Assembly: GCF_000482865.1 (NCBI RefSeq)
Contig: NZ_AXWW01000006.1
Span: 124,001 to 188,000, forward strand
DNA from: Actinokineospora inagensis DSM 44258
Lineage (GTDB): Bacteria; Actinomycetota; Actinomycetes; Mycobacteriales; Pseudonocardiaceae
DNA length: 64,000 bases
Direction: 5' to 3'
Part shown: one piece after another, positions 27,798 through 34,625 of the stretch
How the letters are laid out: every line of letters starts with the position of its first letter
Numbering within the stretch: position 1 is the first letter of the stretch
Notes under the pieces: generated by a model
Databases searched by the model: none
What the model was told of the DNA's origin: nothing
Seen by the model: the letters and a program-made list of their open reading frames with translations, nothing else
Position numbers and translations under genes: made by a program

Positions 27798-27959
27798 TTA
27801 GTCGACCGCGCGGCGGGCGCGGCGACGGGTGGCGTGCAGCAGCAGGAGGCCGCCGACGAGCAGGACCACGCCCAGCGCGATCCACCAGCCCACACTGGCG
27901 CCGGTCATGGCCAGGCCCGCGGTACCACCGACGGCACCTCCGGTCGGTGCTCGGTACAT
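27798..27959 (-). CDS. 53-residue LAxTG-anchored microprotein
   Basis: A tiny protein: a Gly-rich head (MYRAPTGGAVGGTAG), a LAMTG pentapeptide, a hydrophobic helix (WWIALGVVLLVGGLLLL) and a basic tail (RRRARRA). This is a complete cell-wall sorting signal of the LAxTG kind recognised by actinobacterial class E sortases, with almost nothing before it. GTG-free ATG at 27959 with an upstream GGAGGG-type site supports translation. It lies 14 bp after the choice-of-anchor-P gene on the same strand and may add an anchor partner, or be a stand-alone surface peptide. No similar gene is known to me. Confidence 0.65.
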   Translation of the reverse strand: MYRAPTGGAVGGTAGLAMTGASVGWWIALGVVLLVGGLLLLHATRRRARRAVD

Positions 27960-27973
27960 GGTGCCCTCCCCGC

Positions 27974-28705
27974 CTACGCCGCGTCGACGCGACGGCGCCG
28001 GATTGCCGTGACACCAACGGGTAGCGCCACCACGGCGAGCAGGCCGACCCCGGCCCACAGCCCGGCGCCGGAGGCCAACGGCATCGGCGGCGCGGCCGGA
28101 CCGCAGGTGGCGCTGCCGAGGACGACGTCGCCGTGCCCGACGACCGCGTCGAGTCGCAAGTGGACGGCGTTGACGGTCAGGCTGCCGTTCGCGTTGTCGA
28201 TGTGTTCGTTGAGGACGATCGAGGCGATTCCCGGCAGGCCGATGGTCGTGTTCGGCGCTGGGCGCAAGGGGACCGCGGCGAGCGACAGGTTGACCCGCGC
28301 CAGCTCGGTGGAGCCGGTGACACCGGCCTGGGTCGCGTCGCAGCGCGCGGTGATCGCGCCGACGGTGCCCAGGCCCGAGAGCAGCACCCGCACGTCGGCC
28401 AGACTGGCCTCCGAGTGCACGACCCCGGTGTCGTCGTCGCGGTTGGCGGCACTGGTGACCAGACCGGTCGAGGCGACGCCGGGGACGTCCACCCTGCTCA
28501 ACCGGGCCGTGGTCGGCCCGGAGGTGCTGCTGGGGGCGAGCGGTCCGACGTTCGCGGTGGAGCGGCCGAGCAGCGCGATGTCGGCGGTGACGACGACGGC
28601 GGAACCGTCGCCGGGGGCCGCCGAGGCGGGCAGCGCGCCCGCCAGCACCGCCGTGGTCACCACGGCACCGACCAGGCAGGCGCGGCGCGGCCAACGCTTG
28701 AGCAT
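27974..28705 (-). CDS. Choice-of-anchor P family secreted surface protein
   Basis: A 243-residue exported protein. ATG at 28705 is preceded by GGAGG. Signal peptide: LKRWPRRACLVGAVVTTAVL ending ASAAP. The body has features of the choice-of-anchor P family found beside XrtP-type exosortases: IALLGRSTANVGPLAPS, SLADVRVLLSGLGTVGAITARCDAT, VLNEHIDNANGSLTVNAVHL and a late Cys pair. It ends with LASGAG, a membrane helix and IRRRRVDAA, a sortase-like or exosortase-like anchor. It is divergent from the exosortase gene, which probably processes it. Confidence 0.85.
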   Translation of the reverse strand: MLKRWPRRACLVGAVVTTAVLAGALPASAAPGDGSAVVVTADIALLGRSTANVGPLAPSSTSGPTTARLSRVDVPGVASTGLVTSAANRDDDTGVVHSEASLADVRVLLSGLGTVGAITARCDATQAGVTGSTELARVNLSLAAVPLRPAPNTTIGLPGIASIVLNEHIDNANGSLTVNAVHLRLDAVVGHGDVVLGSATCGPAAPPMPLASGAGLWAGVGLLAVVALPVGVTAIRRRRVDAA

Positions 28706-28895
28706 GTTCTTTTCCTCCAAGGGGATGAGCGGTGCGCAAGCCGTTGGATCCGCCACGGGGGAACGGCGGAGGGGACCGGGGCTTGCGGTGGGCGTATCGC
28801 CGGGACCGGCCGGGGAAGCACAGATCCGGGCCGATGCAACCCGATCGTGTCGATCACGAACGGTATTCCGGATTCCGCTGACGCTGAGTGGGCGC

Positions 28896-28921
28896 CGATC
28901 CGGGTTGTATCACCCGGATCG
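28896..28921. promoter_or_regulatory. 10-bp perfect inverted repeat upstream of the exosortase gene
   Basis: CGATCCGGGT at 28896-28905 and its exact complement at 28912-28921 flank the hexamer TGTATC. It sits in the divergent region (28706-29010) between the surface-protein and exosortase genes and is a plausible operator. A second weaker pairing, CGCAAGCC near 28735 with GGCTTGCG near 28789, lies closer to the surface-protein gene. Nothing else is seen in the 305-bp gap. Confidence 0.45.
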
Positions 28922-29010
28922 CCGATGAAGCCCCGGTGGTGGGGTGGCCGATGAAGTCTCCGACGCGTCGGGTGAACGACGCGCACCCATTCTCGGTGAA
29001 GGGAGCAGCG

Positions 29011-29541
29011 GTGGCCCCGGCCAACACGCTGCCGGTGTCCCGACCGTCCACGACCGCGACCAGGGCCTTGGCGGCCGTGCTGGTGGCGGCGGCGGTGGCA
29101 CTGGTGATCGGAAATCGGCTCTACCGGACCGCGGAGATGACCCTGGCGAGCGGCATCCTGCGCCTGGCAACCGGTTCCGGGGTGTACCTGGTGCCGGAGC
29201 GGCAGGCTGTCTACTTCGGACTCGGCAGCGCGCACGCGTTCGGCCTGCGGATGAGCCCGGAGTGCACCTCGGCGTTCCTGGTGCTGCCGCTGCTGCTGAT
29301 CGCCGCTGTGCTCATCGGCCTGCGCGGCCGGGTCGCCGGTCGGGTGCTCGGCGCGTTGGCGGTGGCGGTCGCGGTCGTCGTCGCGGTGAACCAGCTCCGG
29401 GTGCTCACCCTGGTCGGCCTGATCAGTTGGCTCGGCACGGACCAGGGCTACTACTGGGGGCACACGTTCTTCGGCTCGATGATCAGCGTCGTCGGCGGCG
29501 CGGGCGCGCTGGTGCTGTTCGTCTGGCAGGCGACCCGGTGA
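29011..29541 (+). CDS. Exosortase, XrtP-type
   Basis: A 176-residue membrane protein with about five helices. The exosortase/archaeosortase catalytic residues are in order: Cys in RMSPECTSAFLVLPLL, Arg in NQLRVLTLVGLISW, His in YYWGHTFFGSMISV. Exosortases are integral-membrane transpeptidase-like enzymes that cut C-terminal sorting signals and hand the protein to a new anchor. The small size and the adjacent choice-of-anchor-P protein fit the actinobacterial exosortase P type. GTG at 29011 is favoured (GGGAGCAG upstream); ATG at 28951 is possible. Its stop overlaps the glycosyltransferase start by 4 bp. Confidence 0.85.
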   Translation: MAPANTLPVSRPSTTATRALAAVLVAAAVALVIGNRLYRTAEMTLASGILRLATGSGVYLVPERQAVYFGLGSAHAFGLRMSPECTSAFLVLPLLLIAAVLIGLRGRVAGRVLGALAVAVAVVVAVNQLRVLTLVGLISWLGTDQGYYWGHTFFGSMISVVGGAGALVLFVWQATR

Positions 29542-30908
29542 GCCTTTCGCTCGTTCTCGGCTTCACCCAGGCGTTGGCGCTGACGATGAGCGTGGCGTTC
29601 ATGACGTACGTGTTCCTCATCGTCATCCCGTACCTGCGCCACCGCCGCGCCACCCCCGGTGACCCGTACCGGTTGGAGTGGCACTTCTTCGTCCCGTGCC
29701 GCGACGAGCAGGCCGTCATCGGCGAGACCGTCCGGTACCTGCGTGGCAACTTCCCGCACGCGCACGTGTGGGTCATCGATGACGACTCCGCCGACGGAAC
29801 GGTCGGTGTCGTCAAAGCCATGCAGGGACCCAGGCACGGCGGCGACCGGAACCTGCACCTCGTCCAGCGTCGGTTGCCCAACGCGCGCACGGGGAAGGGT
29901 GCCGCGCTCAACGCCGCGTACCGTGCGTTGAAGAGTTGGATGGGGCGACACGCGGACACCGACCGCGCGGTGATCGTCGTCGTGGACGCGGATGGCCGCC
30001 CCGCGGCGAACTGCCTCGCGGTGTGCGCGGCGGACCACCTGTTCGGCGATGCCCGGGTCGGCGCGGTGCAGGTGGACGTGCGGATGAGCAACCGGGGGAC
30101 GCCGCCGCCGGAGCGCGGGTTCTGGCGGCGCAAGTTCGGCCTGGCCATGGTCCGCATGCAGGACCTGGAGTTCCGCAGCGCCATCGCCGCCATCCAGATG
30201 TCCCGGGGCCGCACCGGCACGATCTCCATGGGCGGCAACGGCCAGTTCACCCGGCTGTCCGCATTGGACTCCATCACCCACGGCCTCGGCCCTTGGCGCG
30301 GCGCGCTGCTGGAGGACTTCGAGCTGGGTGTGCACCTGTTGACACAAGGGTGGAAGACCGGGTTCACCGTCGACACGCATGTGGACCAAGAGGCGCTGTA
30401 CAGCCTCCGCAGGTTCTTGGCGCAACGAACGCGTTGGGGCCAGGGGACAATGCAGTGCGGTAGGTACGTCCGCCGCATCTTCGACTCGACCCACCTGTCG
30501 ACACTGGGGGCCGCCGAGATGCTGTACTACCTGGCGCAACCGTGGATGCAGTTGCTGGGTACGCTGATCTACCCGATCCCGTTCTTGCTGCTGGGCGCGC
30601 GCGCCGTGCACGACTTCGACGCCGTGTGGGACTGGTTCATCGGCGGCTCCTGGCTGCTGTTCCTCACCTACGGCGCGTTCGGACTGCTCCCGTTCGTGAT
30701 CTGGGGGCCCATCTACCGCCGCCAGTGCGAACCGGGTAAGGGCTTCTGGCGCGCGGTCGGCTACGGCTTCGCTTACGCCCTGTACATCTACACGTTCTAC
30801 ATCACCTCGTGGCGCGCCGTCGTCCGCCTGGCCCGCGGTCGCAACGGCTGGACCAAGACCCGCCGCAACGAGGAACGCCACACCGGCGTCGTCGCCCTCG
30901 ACCACTGA
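29538..30908 (+). CDS. Exosortase-associated family 2 glycosyltransferase
   Basis: A 456-residue membrane-embedded GT2 enzyme. One N-terminal helix is followed by the catalytic domain: WVIDDDSADGT (nucleotide-binding aspartates), VVVDADGRPAANC (DxD), LEDFELGVHLLTQGW (ED motif) and the processive signature Q-x-x-R-W in LAQRTRWGQGTMQCGRY. Three or four C-terminal helices follow. The fold is like cellulose or hyaluronan synthases and poly-N-acetylglucosamine synthases. GTG start overlaps the exosortase stop (GTGA), so the two work together, probably making the glycan or lipid anchor to which processed surface proteins are joined (inference). Confidence 0.9.
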   Translation: MSLSLVLGFTQALALTMSVAFMTYVFLIVIPYLRHRRATPGDPYRLEWHFFVPCRDEQAVIGETVRYLRGNFPHAHVWVIDDDSADGTVGVVKAMQGPRHGGDRNLHLVQRRLPNARTGKGAALNAAYRALKSWMGRHADTDRAVIVVVDADGRPAANCLAVCAADHLFGDARVGAVQVDVRMSNRGTPPPERGFWRRKFGLAMVRMQDLEFRSAIAAIQMSRGRTGTISMGGNGQFTRLSALDSITHGLGPWRGALLEDFELGVHLLTQGWKTGFTVDTHVDQEALYSLRRFLAQRTRWGQGTMQCGRYVRRIFDSTHLSTLGAAEMLYYLAQPWMQLLGTLIYPIPFLLLGARAVHDFDAVWDWFIGGSWLLFLTYGAFGLLPFVIWGPIYRRQCEPGKGFWRAVGYGFAYALYIYTFYITSWRAVVRLARGRNGWTKTRRNEERHTGVVALDH

Positions 30909-30955
30909 CCCCGGGTATCGTTGGGTGGCACCGTCGATCCTCGGGAAGGCCCAGT

Positions 30956-31723
30956 GTGAGCGTCCTCGACCCTCTCGCCGCCAGGTACGCGTCCTGGCTC
31001 ACCCTCCCCGCCGCCGCCACCAACGACACGACCGACGAGGACCCGGCAGCCATCCGCGCCATGCCCATCGTCCTCCGCGTCGACCGCGATCCCCCACCGT
31101 CCCGCACCCCACTCCTGGAAGCCGCCGCCGCCGCGTCCCTGGCGGTCTGCCTCGACCCCCGCGCGGACGTGGACGGCCCCTGGCACGCCGAGGTCGAAGC
31201 CTGGGTCAACGGCCGCATCCGCAAAGTCACCCGCCGCGCCCGCGGCGCCCACTGGACCGCCGTGCAAGACCTCCCCGGTATCACGGTGGAGGTCAACGGC
31301 GCCCAGGCCCGCGCCCTGGTCCCCGGTTTGGTTGCCGAGTCCCCCAAGACGTTGTCCCGCCTCCAAATCTCCGGCAGCGAACTCCCGCCCGACACCCCCG
31401 GCCCCATTCCCCCCGACACGCCGGTCCTCTGGCTCAACCCCACCGTCCCCATGACGGTCGGCAAAGCAGCGGCCCAAGTCGGCCACGCCACCATGCTCCT
31501 GGCCGCCCTGCTCACCGACTCGGACCTGAAATCCTGGTCCACCACCATGTTCACCTGCGCCGTCCGCACCCCCACCCCGTCCCAGTGGTCCACCCTCCAC
31601 CCCGGCGACAACCCCCTCACCGCCTGGCAAACCCACACCACAGTCGCCGTCCGCGACGCGGGCTTCACCGAAGTCGCCCCCGGCACCGTCACCGTCATCG
31701 CCCAATGGCGCCCGACCCACTGA
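30956..31723 (+). CDS. Peptidyl-tRNA hydrolase, PTH2 family
   Basis: A 255-residue protein whose C-terminal half is a Pth2/Bit1-type domain: NPTVPMTVGKAAAQVGHATM is the lysine-glycine-lysine-like catalytic segment, followed by FTCAVRTPTPSQW and TTVAVRDAGFTEVAPGTVTV. Pth2 enzymes cleave the ester bond of peptidyl-tRNA. The N-terminal 140 residues (Ala-rich, with LLEAAAAASLAVCLDPR) are an actinobacterial extension of unknown role. GTG at 30956 follows GGGAAGG. It lies 47 bp after the glycosyltransferase gene. The usual Pth1 is expected elsewhere. Confidence 0.85.
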   Translation: MSVLDPLAARYASWLTLPAAATNDTTDEDPAAIRAMPIVLRVDRDPPPSRTPLLEAAAAASLAVCLDPRADVDGPWHAEVEAWVNGRIRKVTRRARGAHWTAVQDLPGITVEVNGAQARALVPGLVAESPKTLSRLQISGSELPPDTPGPIPPDTPVLWLNPTVPMTVGKAAAQVGHATMLLAALLTDSDLKSWSTTMFTCAVRTPTPSQWSTLHPGDNPLTAWQTHTTVAVRDAGFTEVAPGTVTVIAQWRPTH

Positions 31724-31753
31724 CCGCCGACCCACTCCTCCCCCACCCCAGCC

Positions 31754-31892
31754 CTTGACATGCGCTCCGCCGTGGTCCAGACAGGGGCCCACCCACCCGG
31801 GGCCCGGGGCCCCATTCCTGAACCTAGCGCGAAACACGAGCTGTCAAGAGGGACCACCGGCACACTGTGGACACCCTGACGGCTTGTGGACA
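31754..31892 (-). repeat. Cassette B1 (95-bp CTTGAC element plus two octamers)
   Basis: Element 31754-31848 (CTTGAC...GTCAAG), octamers TGTGGACA at 31866-31873 and 31885-31892, exactly 19 bp apart and at the same offsets (112 and 131) as in the 41-kb array. Read on the minus strand, the arm gives TTGACA-N15-TAGGTT. The second octamer extends to the exact actinobacterial DnaA box TTGTCCACA. It lies 30 bp past the PTH2 stop. Confidence 0.9.
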
Positions 31893-31959
31893 ACCCCTCC
31901 CAGCCTCAGCTCACCCCGTCAGCCCCGAGCCCCCAAGCTCGGCTCCGCCCACCCAAGCC

Positions 31960-32199
31960 CAGCCCATCCGCTCAACCTCAGCCCGTCCGCTCAACCTGAG
32001 CTCACCCGACCGAACTCAGCTCGTCCGACCGAACGCAGCCCATCGAGTCTCGCCACACACTTGACGAACCCCGCCACCGCAGTCCACACAGGAGCCCGCC
32101 CACCCGGGGCACCGGGGCCCATTCCTGACGATAACGCGAAACGCGAGCTGTCAAGAGAAGCACGGGGTGCGCTGTGGACAAGCTGGAAGCTTGTGGACA
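31960..32199 (-). repeat. Short degenerate repeats and cassette B2
   Basis: 31960-32050 is a run of degenerate 17-20 bp units built on CAGCCCGTCCGCTCAACCT, with no gene. Cassette B2 follows: element 32060-32155 (96 bp, one base longer), octamers 32173-32180 and 32192-32199, both extended to TGTGGACAA. The minus-strand arm reads TTGACA-N15-TATCGT. Confidence 0.85.
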
Positions 32200-32256
32200 A
32201 CCAGCCCGCCAACCTCAACCCACCTTCCTCGTCGTCAGCCCATCCACCGAAGCTCA

Positions 32257-32301
32257 GCCCATCGAGTCCCGCCACACACTTGACGAATCTCGGAGGGCCA
32301 C
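32257..32301 (-). repeat. Truncated cassette fragment
   Basis: The text CAGCCCATCGAGTCCCGCCA and then CTTGACGAATC (CTTGAC at 32279-32284) match the left flank and left end of cassette B3 at 33364-33400, but the rest of the element is missing and unrelated sequence begins near 32295. It marks one edge of an inserted segment that carries the broken XRE gene. Confidence 0.75.
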
Positions 32302-32373
32302 ATCCGCTCGAACAGGTCCGCAACGATTTCCGCGCGCCGGTAGCGGTTGAGCCGACGGTGGCGCAGGCCTCAC

Positions 32374-33357
32374 TCACCCGCGCCCCCGGTCGTAACCCGC
32401 TGTCATGTCCACCGATTCCCGCGGGTACTTCTTGGACTCGACCGGGCGTCCCAGGTCGCGAAAGCAGTGCGCGAACTTGGCGGCCAAGTGCGCCGAGTCG
32501 AAGTACGCCAACCACTCCGGGCGCTCCTGGGCGTCTGCCGCCGAGAGGGCACGTTCGGATTGCCTGAGTGCGTTCATGCAGGCAGGTCCGTGGCCCTGCC
32601 ACGCGTACCCATGGGCCGCCATCACAGCGGACTCCGATTCCAACGGACTGGGACGCCAGCGCCAGGTCAACGACGATCACACCAGACCTGAAGAACACCA
32701 CCTGGTGGCTCACCCCCGCCAGCATCTCAGCGGCCAACGCGTCATTGTCGACCTCTTGGCAGAGCCGCAGCGCTCGATCGAGGTGCTTACCACCCGCGTC
32801 GGCGTCACCCGTGTCGTAAGCCATCCAACCCGCAAGCTGGTTCAGCTCCGCTACCGCCGCGTGTAGGTCGGTCGTGCCGCGTCAGTCGCCCCGATGTCCC
32901 GCAGCAGCGGCACCACTTGCGCGGACGGGTAGTCGGTTATCGCGGACCGGGCATGTCCACCACCGAACCGGTTGTCCAGACTCCGAAATGTTCGTGTCAT
33001 GTCACGAATCATGGTCACCTCAGCGGCGTCCACCGACCGTTTCGGCGCCGCTGCCGCCACGACGGGTGTGGAAAACCATTCGAAGCCCGAGGCCGCCAAC
33101 CCGATCACCTTGACCATCTCACGTCGCCGCACGTCGTCCTCTCCCATGTTGTCGCGAACCACGCTAGAAGCGTGCGAGGTATCGGTGTATGCGTCAGATG
33201 GCTGCCGCCGGGTGAGCTGGAACCAGAGGTGTCGCTCGGGAATGCGCAGCACCCGCGCCCAGAGTTCGAGCTTGTAGAGGTCGTACACCGCCGATTGTGA
33301 ACGCTCGATCCGGCCGACCTGGCCCTGGGTGAGCGGCAACCAGTTGCCCACCCGCCG
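32374..33357 (-). pseudogene. Broken XRE regulator with TPR-like C-terminal domain
   Basis: Remains of an actinobacterial XRE regulator of about 400 residues. On the minus strand three frames carry consecutive parts: an HTH fragment (LPLTQGQVGRIERSQSAVYD) through FRSLDNRFGGGHARSAITD in 33357-32866; then MAYDTGDADAGGKHLDRALR and LAAEMLAGVSHQVVFF near 32824-32680; then AHGYAWQGHGPACMNALRQS and LAAKFAHCFRDLGRPVES in 32670-32374. At least two frameshifts separate them, the first HTH helix is missing, and the C-terminal third is lost. It is flanked by cassette B3 and by a truncated cassette, so the repeats may have driven its insertion and decay. Confidence 0.85.
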
Positions 33358-33386
33358 ATGCTCAGCCCATCGAGTGCTGCCACACG

Positions 33387-33525
33387 CTTGACGACATCGC
33401 CGCCATGGTCCACACAGGAGCCCGCCCACCCGGGGCACCGGGGCCCATTCCTGACGATAACGCGAAACGCGAGCTGTCAAGTGAGGTGTGGGGCCATCTG
33501 TGGGTAGCCTGGCTGCTTGTGGACA
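33387..33525 (-). repeat. Cassette B3
   Basis: Element 33387-33481 (95 bp), octamers at 33499-33506 (TGTGGGTA, weakest of the family) and 33518-33525 (TGTGGACA, extended to the exact DnaA-box form). Offsets 112 and 131 are kept although the first octamer has decayed. The minus-strand arm is TTGACA-N15-TATCGT. The second octamer is 22 bp upstream of the acetyltransferase start. Confidence 0.9.
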
Positions 33526-33547
33526 ACCACGACGAAGGGGCTATGAC

Positions 33548-34102
33548 GTGGGTGAGCAGAAGGACCGCATGCTGGCGGGCGACTGGTACCTCGACAACCC
33601 CGAGCTGGTCGGGGAGCGCCTGGCGTGTCAGCGAAAACTGGACCTGTTCAACGCGACCAAGGCCGATGACGATCTCGAGCGCGCACAGATCCTGACCGGC
33701 CTGTTCGCGGCCCTCGGTCACGGCGCCCGTGTCCTGCCGCGATTCCAGTGCAGTTACGGCGCGCGGATCAGCGTCGGGGCGAACGCCTTCGTCAACAGTG
33801 ACGCGTTGTTCATGGACGATGCCGTGATCACGGTTGGCGACGATGTGCGGATCGGGACGCGGGTGCAGTTGGTGACGGCGCTGCACCCGGTGGACGACCA
33901 CGAGCGTCGGCGCGCGGGGTGGGAGCGCGCGGCGCCCATCACCGTCGGGGACAACGCTTGGCTCGGGGCGGGTGTGATCGTTTGTCCGGGCGTGACCGTC
34001 GGCGCGAACGCGGTTGTCGGTGCGGGCAGTGTGGTCGTCCGGGACATCCCGGGCCACGTGTTCGCCGCGGGGAACCCAGCGCGGGTGATCCGGCGGCTGT
34101 GA
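33548..34102 (+). CDS. Maltose/galactoside O-acetyltransferase (left-handed beta-helix)
   Basis: A 184-residue acetyl-CoA-dependent sugar O-acetyltransferase. N-terminal Mac domain: KDRMLAGDWYLDNPELVGER. Then hexapeptide repeats forming the left-handed beta-helix (ISVGANAFVNSDALFMDDAV, ITVGDNAWLGAGVIVCPGVT, VVGAGSVVVRDIPGHVFAAG) with the catalytic His in ALHPVDDHERR. GTG at 33548 follows GAAGGGG. Products of this family acetylate maltose, Nod factors or other sugars; the substrate here is not clear. The gene sits between two repeat cassettes. Confidence 0.93.
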   Translation: MGEQKDRMLAGDWYLDNPELVGERLACQRKLDLFNATKADDDLERAQILTGLFAALGHGARVLPRFQCSYGARISVGANAFVNSDALFMDDAVITVGDDVRIGTRVQLVTALHPVDDHERRRAGWERAAPITVGDNAWLGAGVIVCPGVTVGANAVVGAGSVVVRDIPGHVFAAGNPARVIRRL

Positions 34103-34129
34103 AATCACCCGGGGGAACCTGGTCCAGTG

Positions 34130-34267
34130 CTTGACGAATCGGGCGCCGTGGTCCAGGCAGGGGCCCACCCACCCGGGGGCCGGGGGCCCATTCCCAACGA
34201 TAGCGCGGAAAGCGGAGTGTCAAGAGCGGTGACCGTGGGCTGTGGACAGTCGAGGAGCTTGTGGACA
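34130..34267 (-). repeat. Cassette B4
   Basis: Element 34130-34224 (95 bp), octamers 34241-34248 and 34260-34267, still 19 bp apart but shifted by one base (offsets 111 and 130). The minus-strand arm is TTGACA-N15-TATCGT and the core is the GGGGGCC-type variant. It lies between the convergent acetyltransferase and hypothetical genes, where a terminator would be expected. Confidence 0.9.
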
Positions 34268-34277
34268 ACTCCGTGGA

Positions 34278-34601
34278 TCAGCGCTGCCAGATGACGAAGA
34301 GGCCGTCTTCGGTGGTGGTCATGGCTTCGACGAAGGCGTCGTTGTCGAAGTTGGGGAGGGATTGGAGGCGGCCCATCAGGTCGTCGGCTGACGGGTGGCC
34401 AGCGGGGACGGCGCAGCCGCCGCCGCCGGTGCGCATGAGGAGGAAGAACACGTCTTCTTTCCAGGGGCCCTCGGGGGTGGTGCGGATGGCGACCTCGGCG
34501 AGGTCGGTCCAGGACACGGCTTCCTCGGTGCCGTCGGCGAGGGTTCGGCGGACGCCGGTGTCGTCTACCGTGATCCCGCCGTCGCCGGGAAAGTGGGGCA
34601 C
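34278..34601 (-). CDS. Conserved hypothetical protein
   Basis: A 107-residue acidic soluble protein of unknown function. It has a beta-rich N-terminal half (VRRTLADGTEEAVSWTDLAE, VAIRTTPEGPWKEDVFFLLM) and a helical C-terminal half (DDLMGRLQSLPNFDNDAFVE) ending in EDGLFVIWQR. Good third-position GC bias and a position 24 bp after dinG on the same strand support a real gene. No domain is recognised. Confidence 0.75.
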   Translation of the reverse strand: MPHFPGDGGITVDDTGVRRTLADGTEEAVSWTDLAEVAIRTTPEGPWKEDVFFLLMRTGGGGCAVPAGHPSADDLMGRLQSLPNFDNDAFVEAMTTTEDGLFVIWQR

Positions 34602-34625
34602 TGGTCCTCCGTGGGGTGCTGCGGG

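Noticed and set aside
32405-32866. Plus-strand frame opposite the broken XRE gene
   Set aside because: Antisense shadow; the minus strand holds clear, though frameshifted, family sequence.
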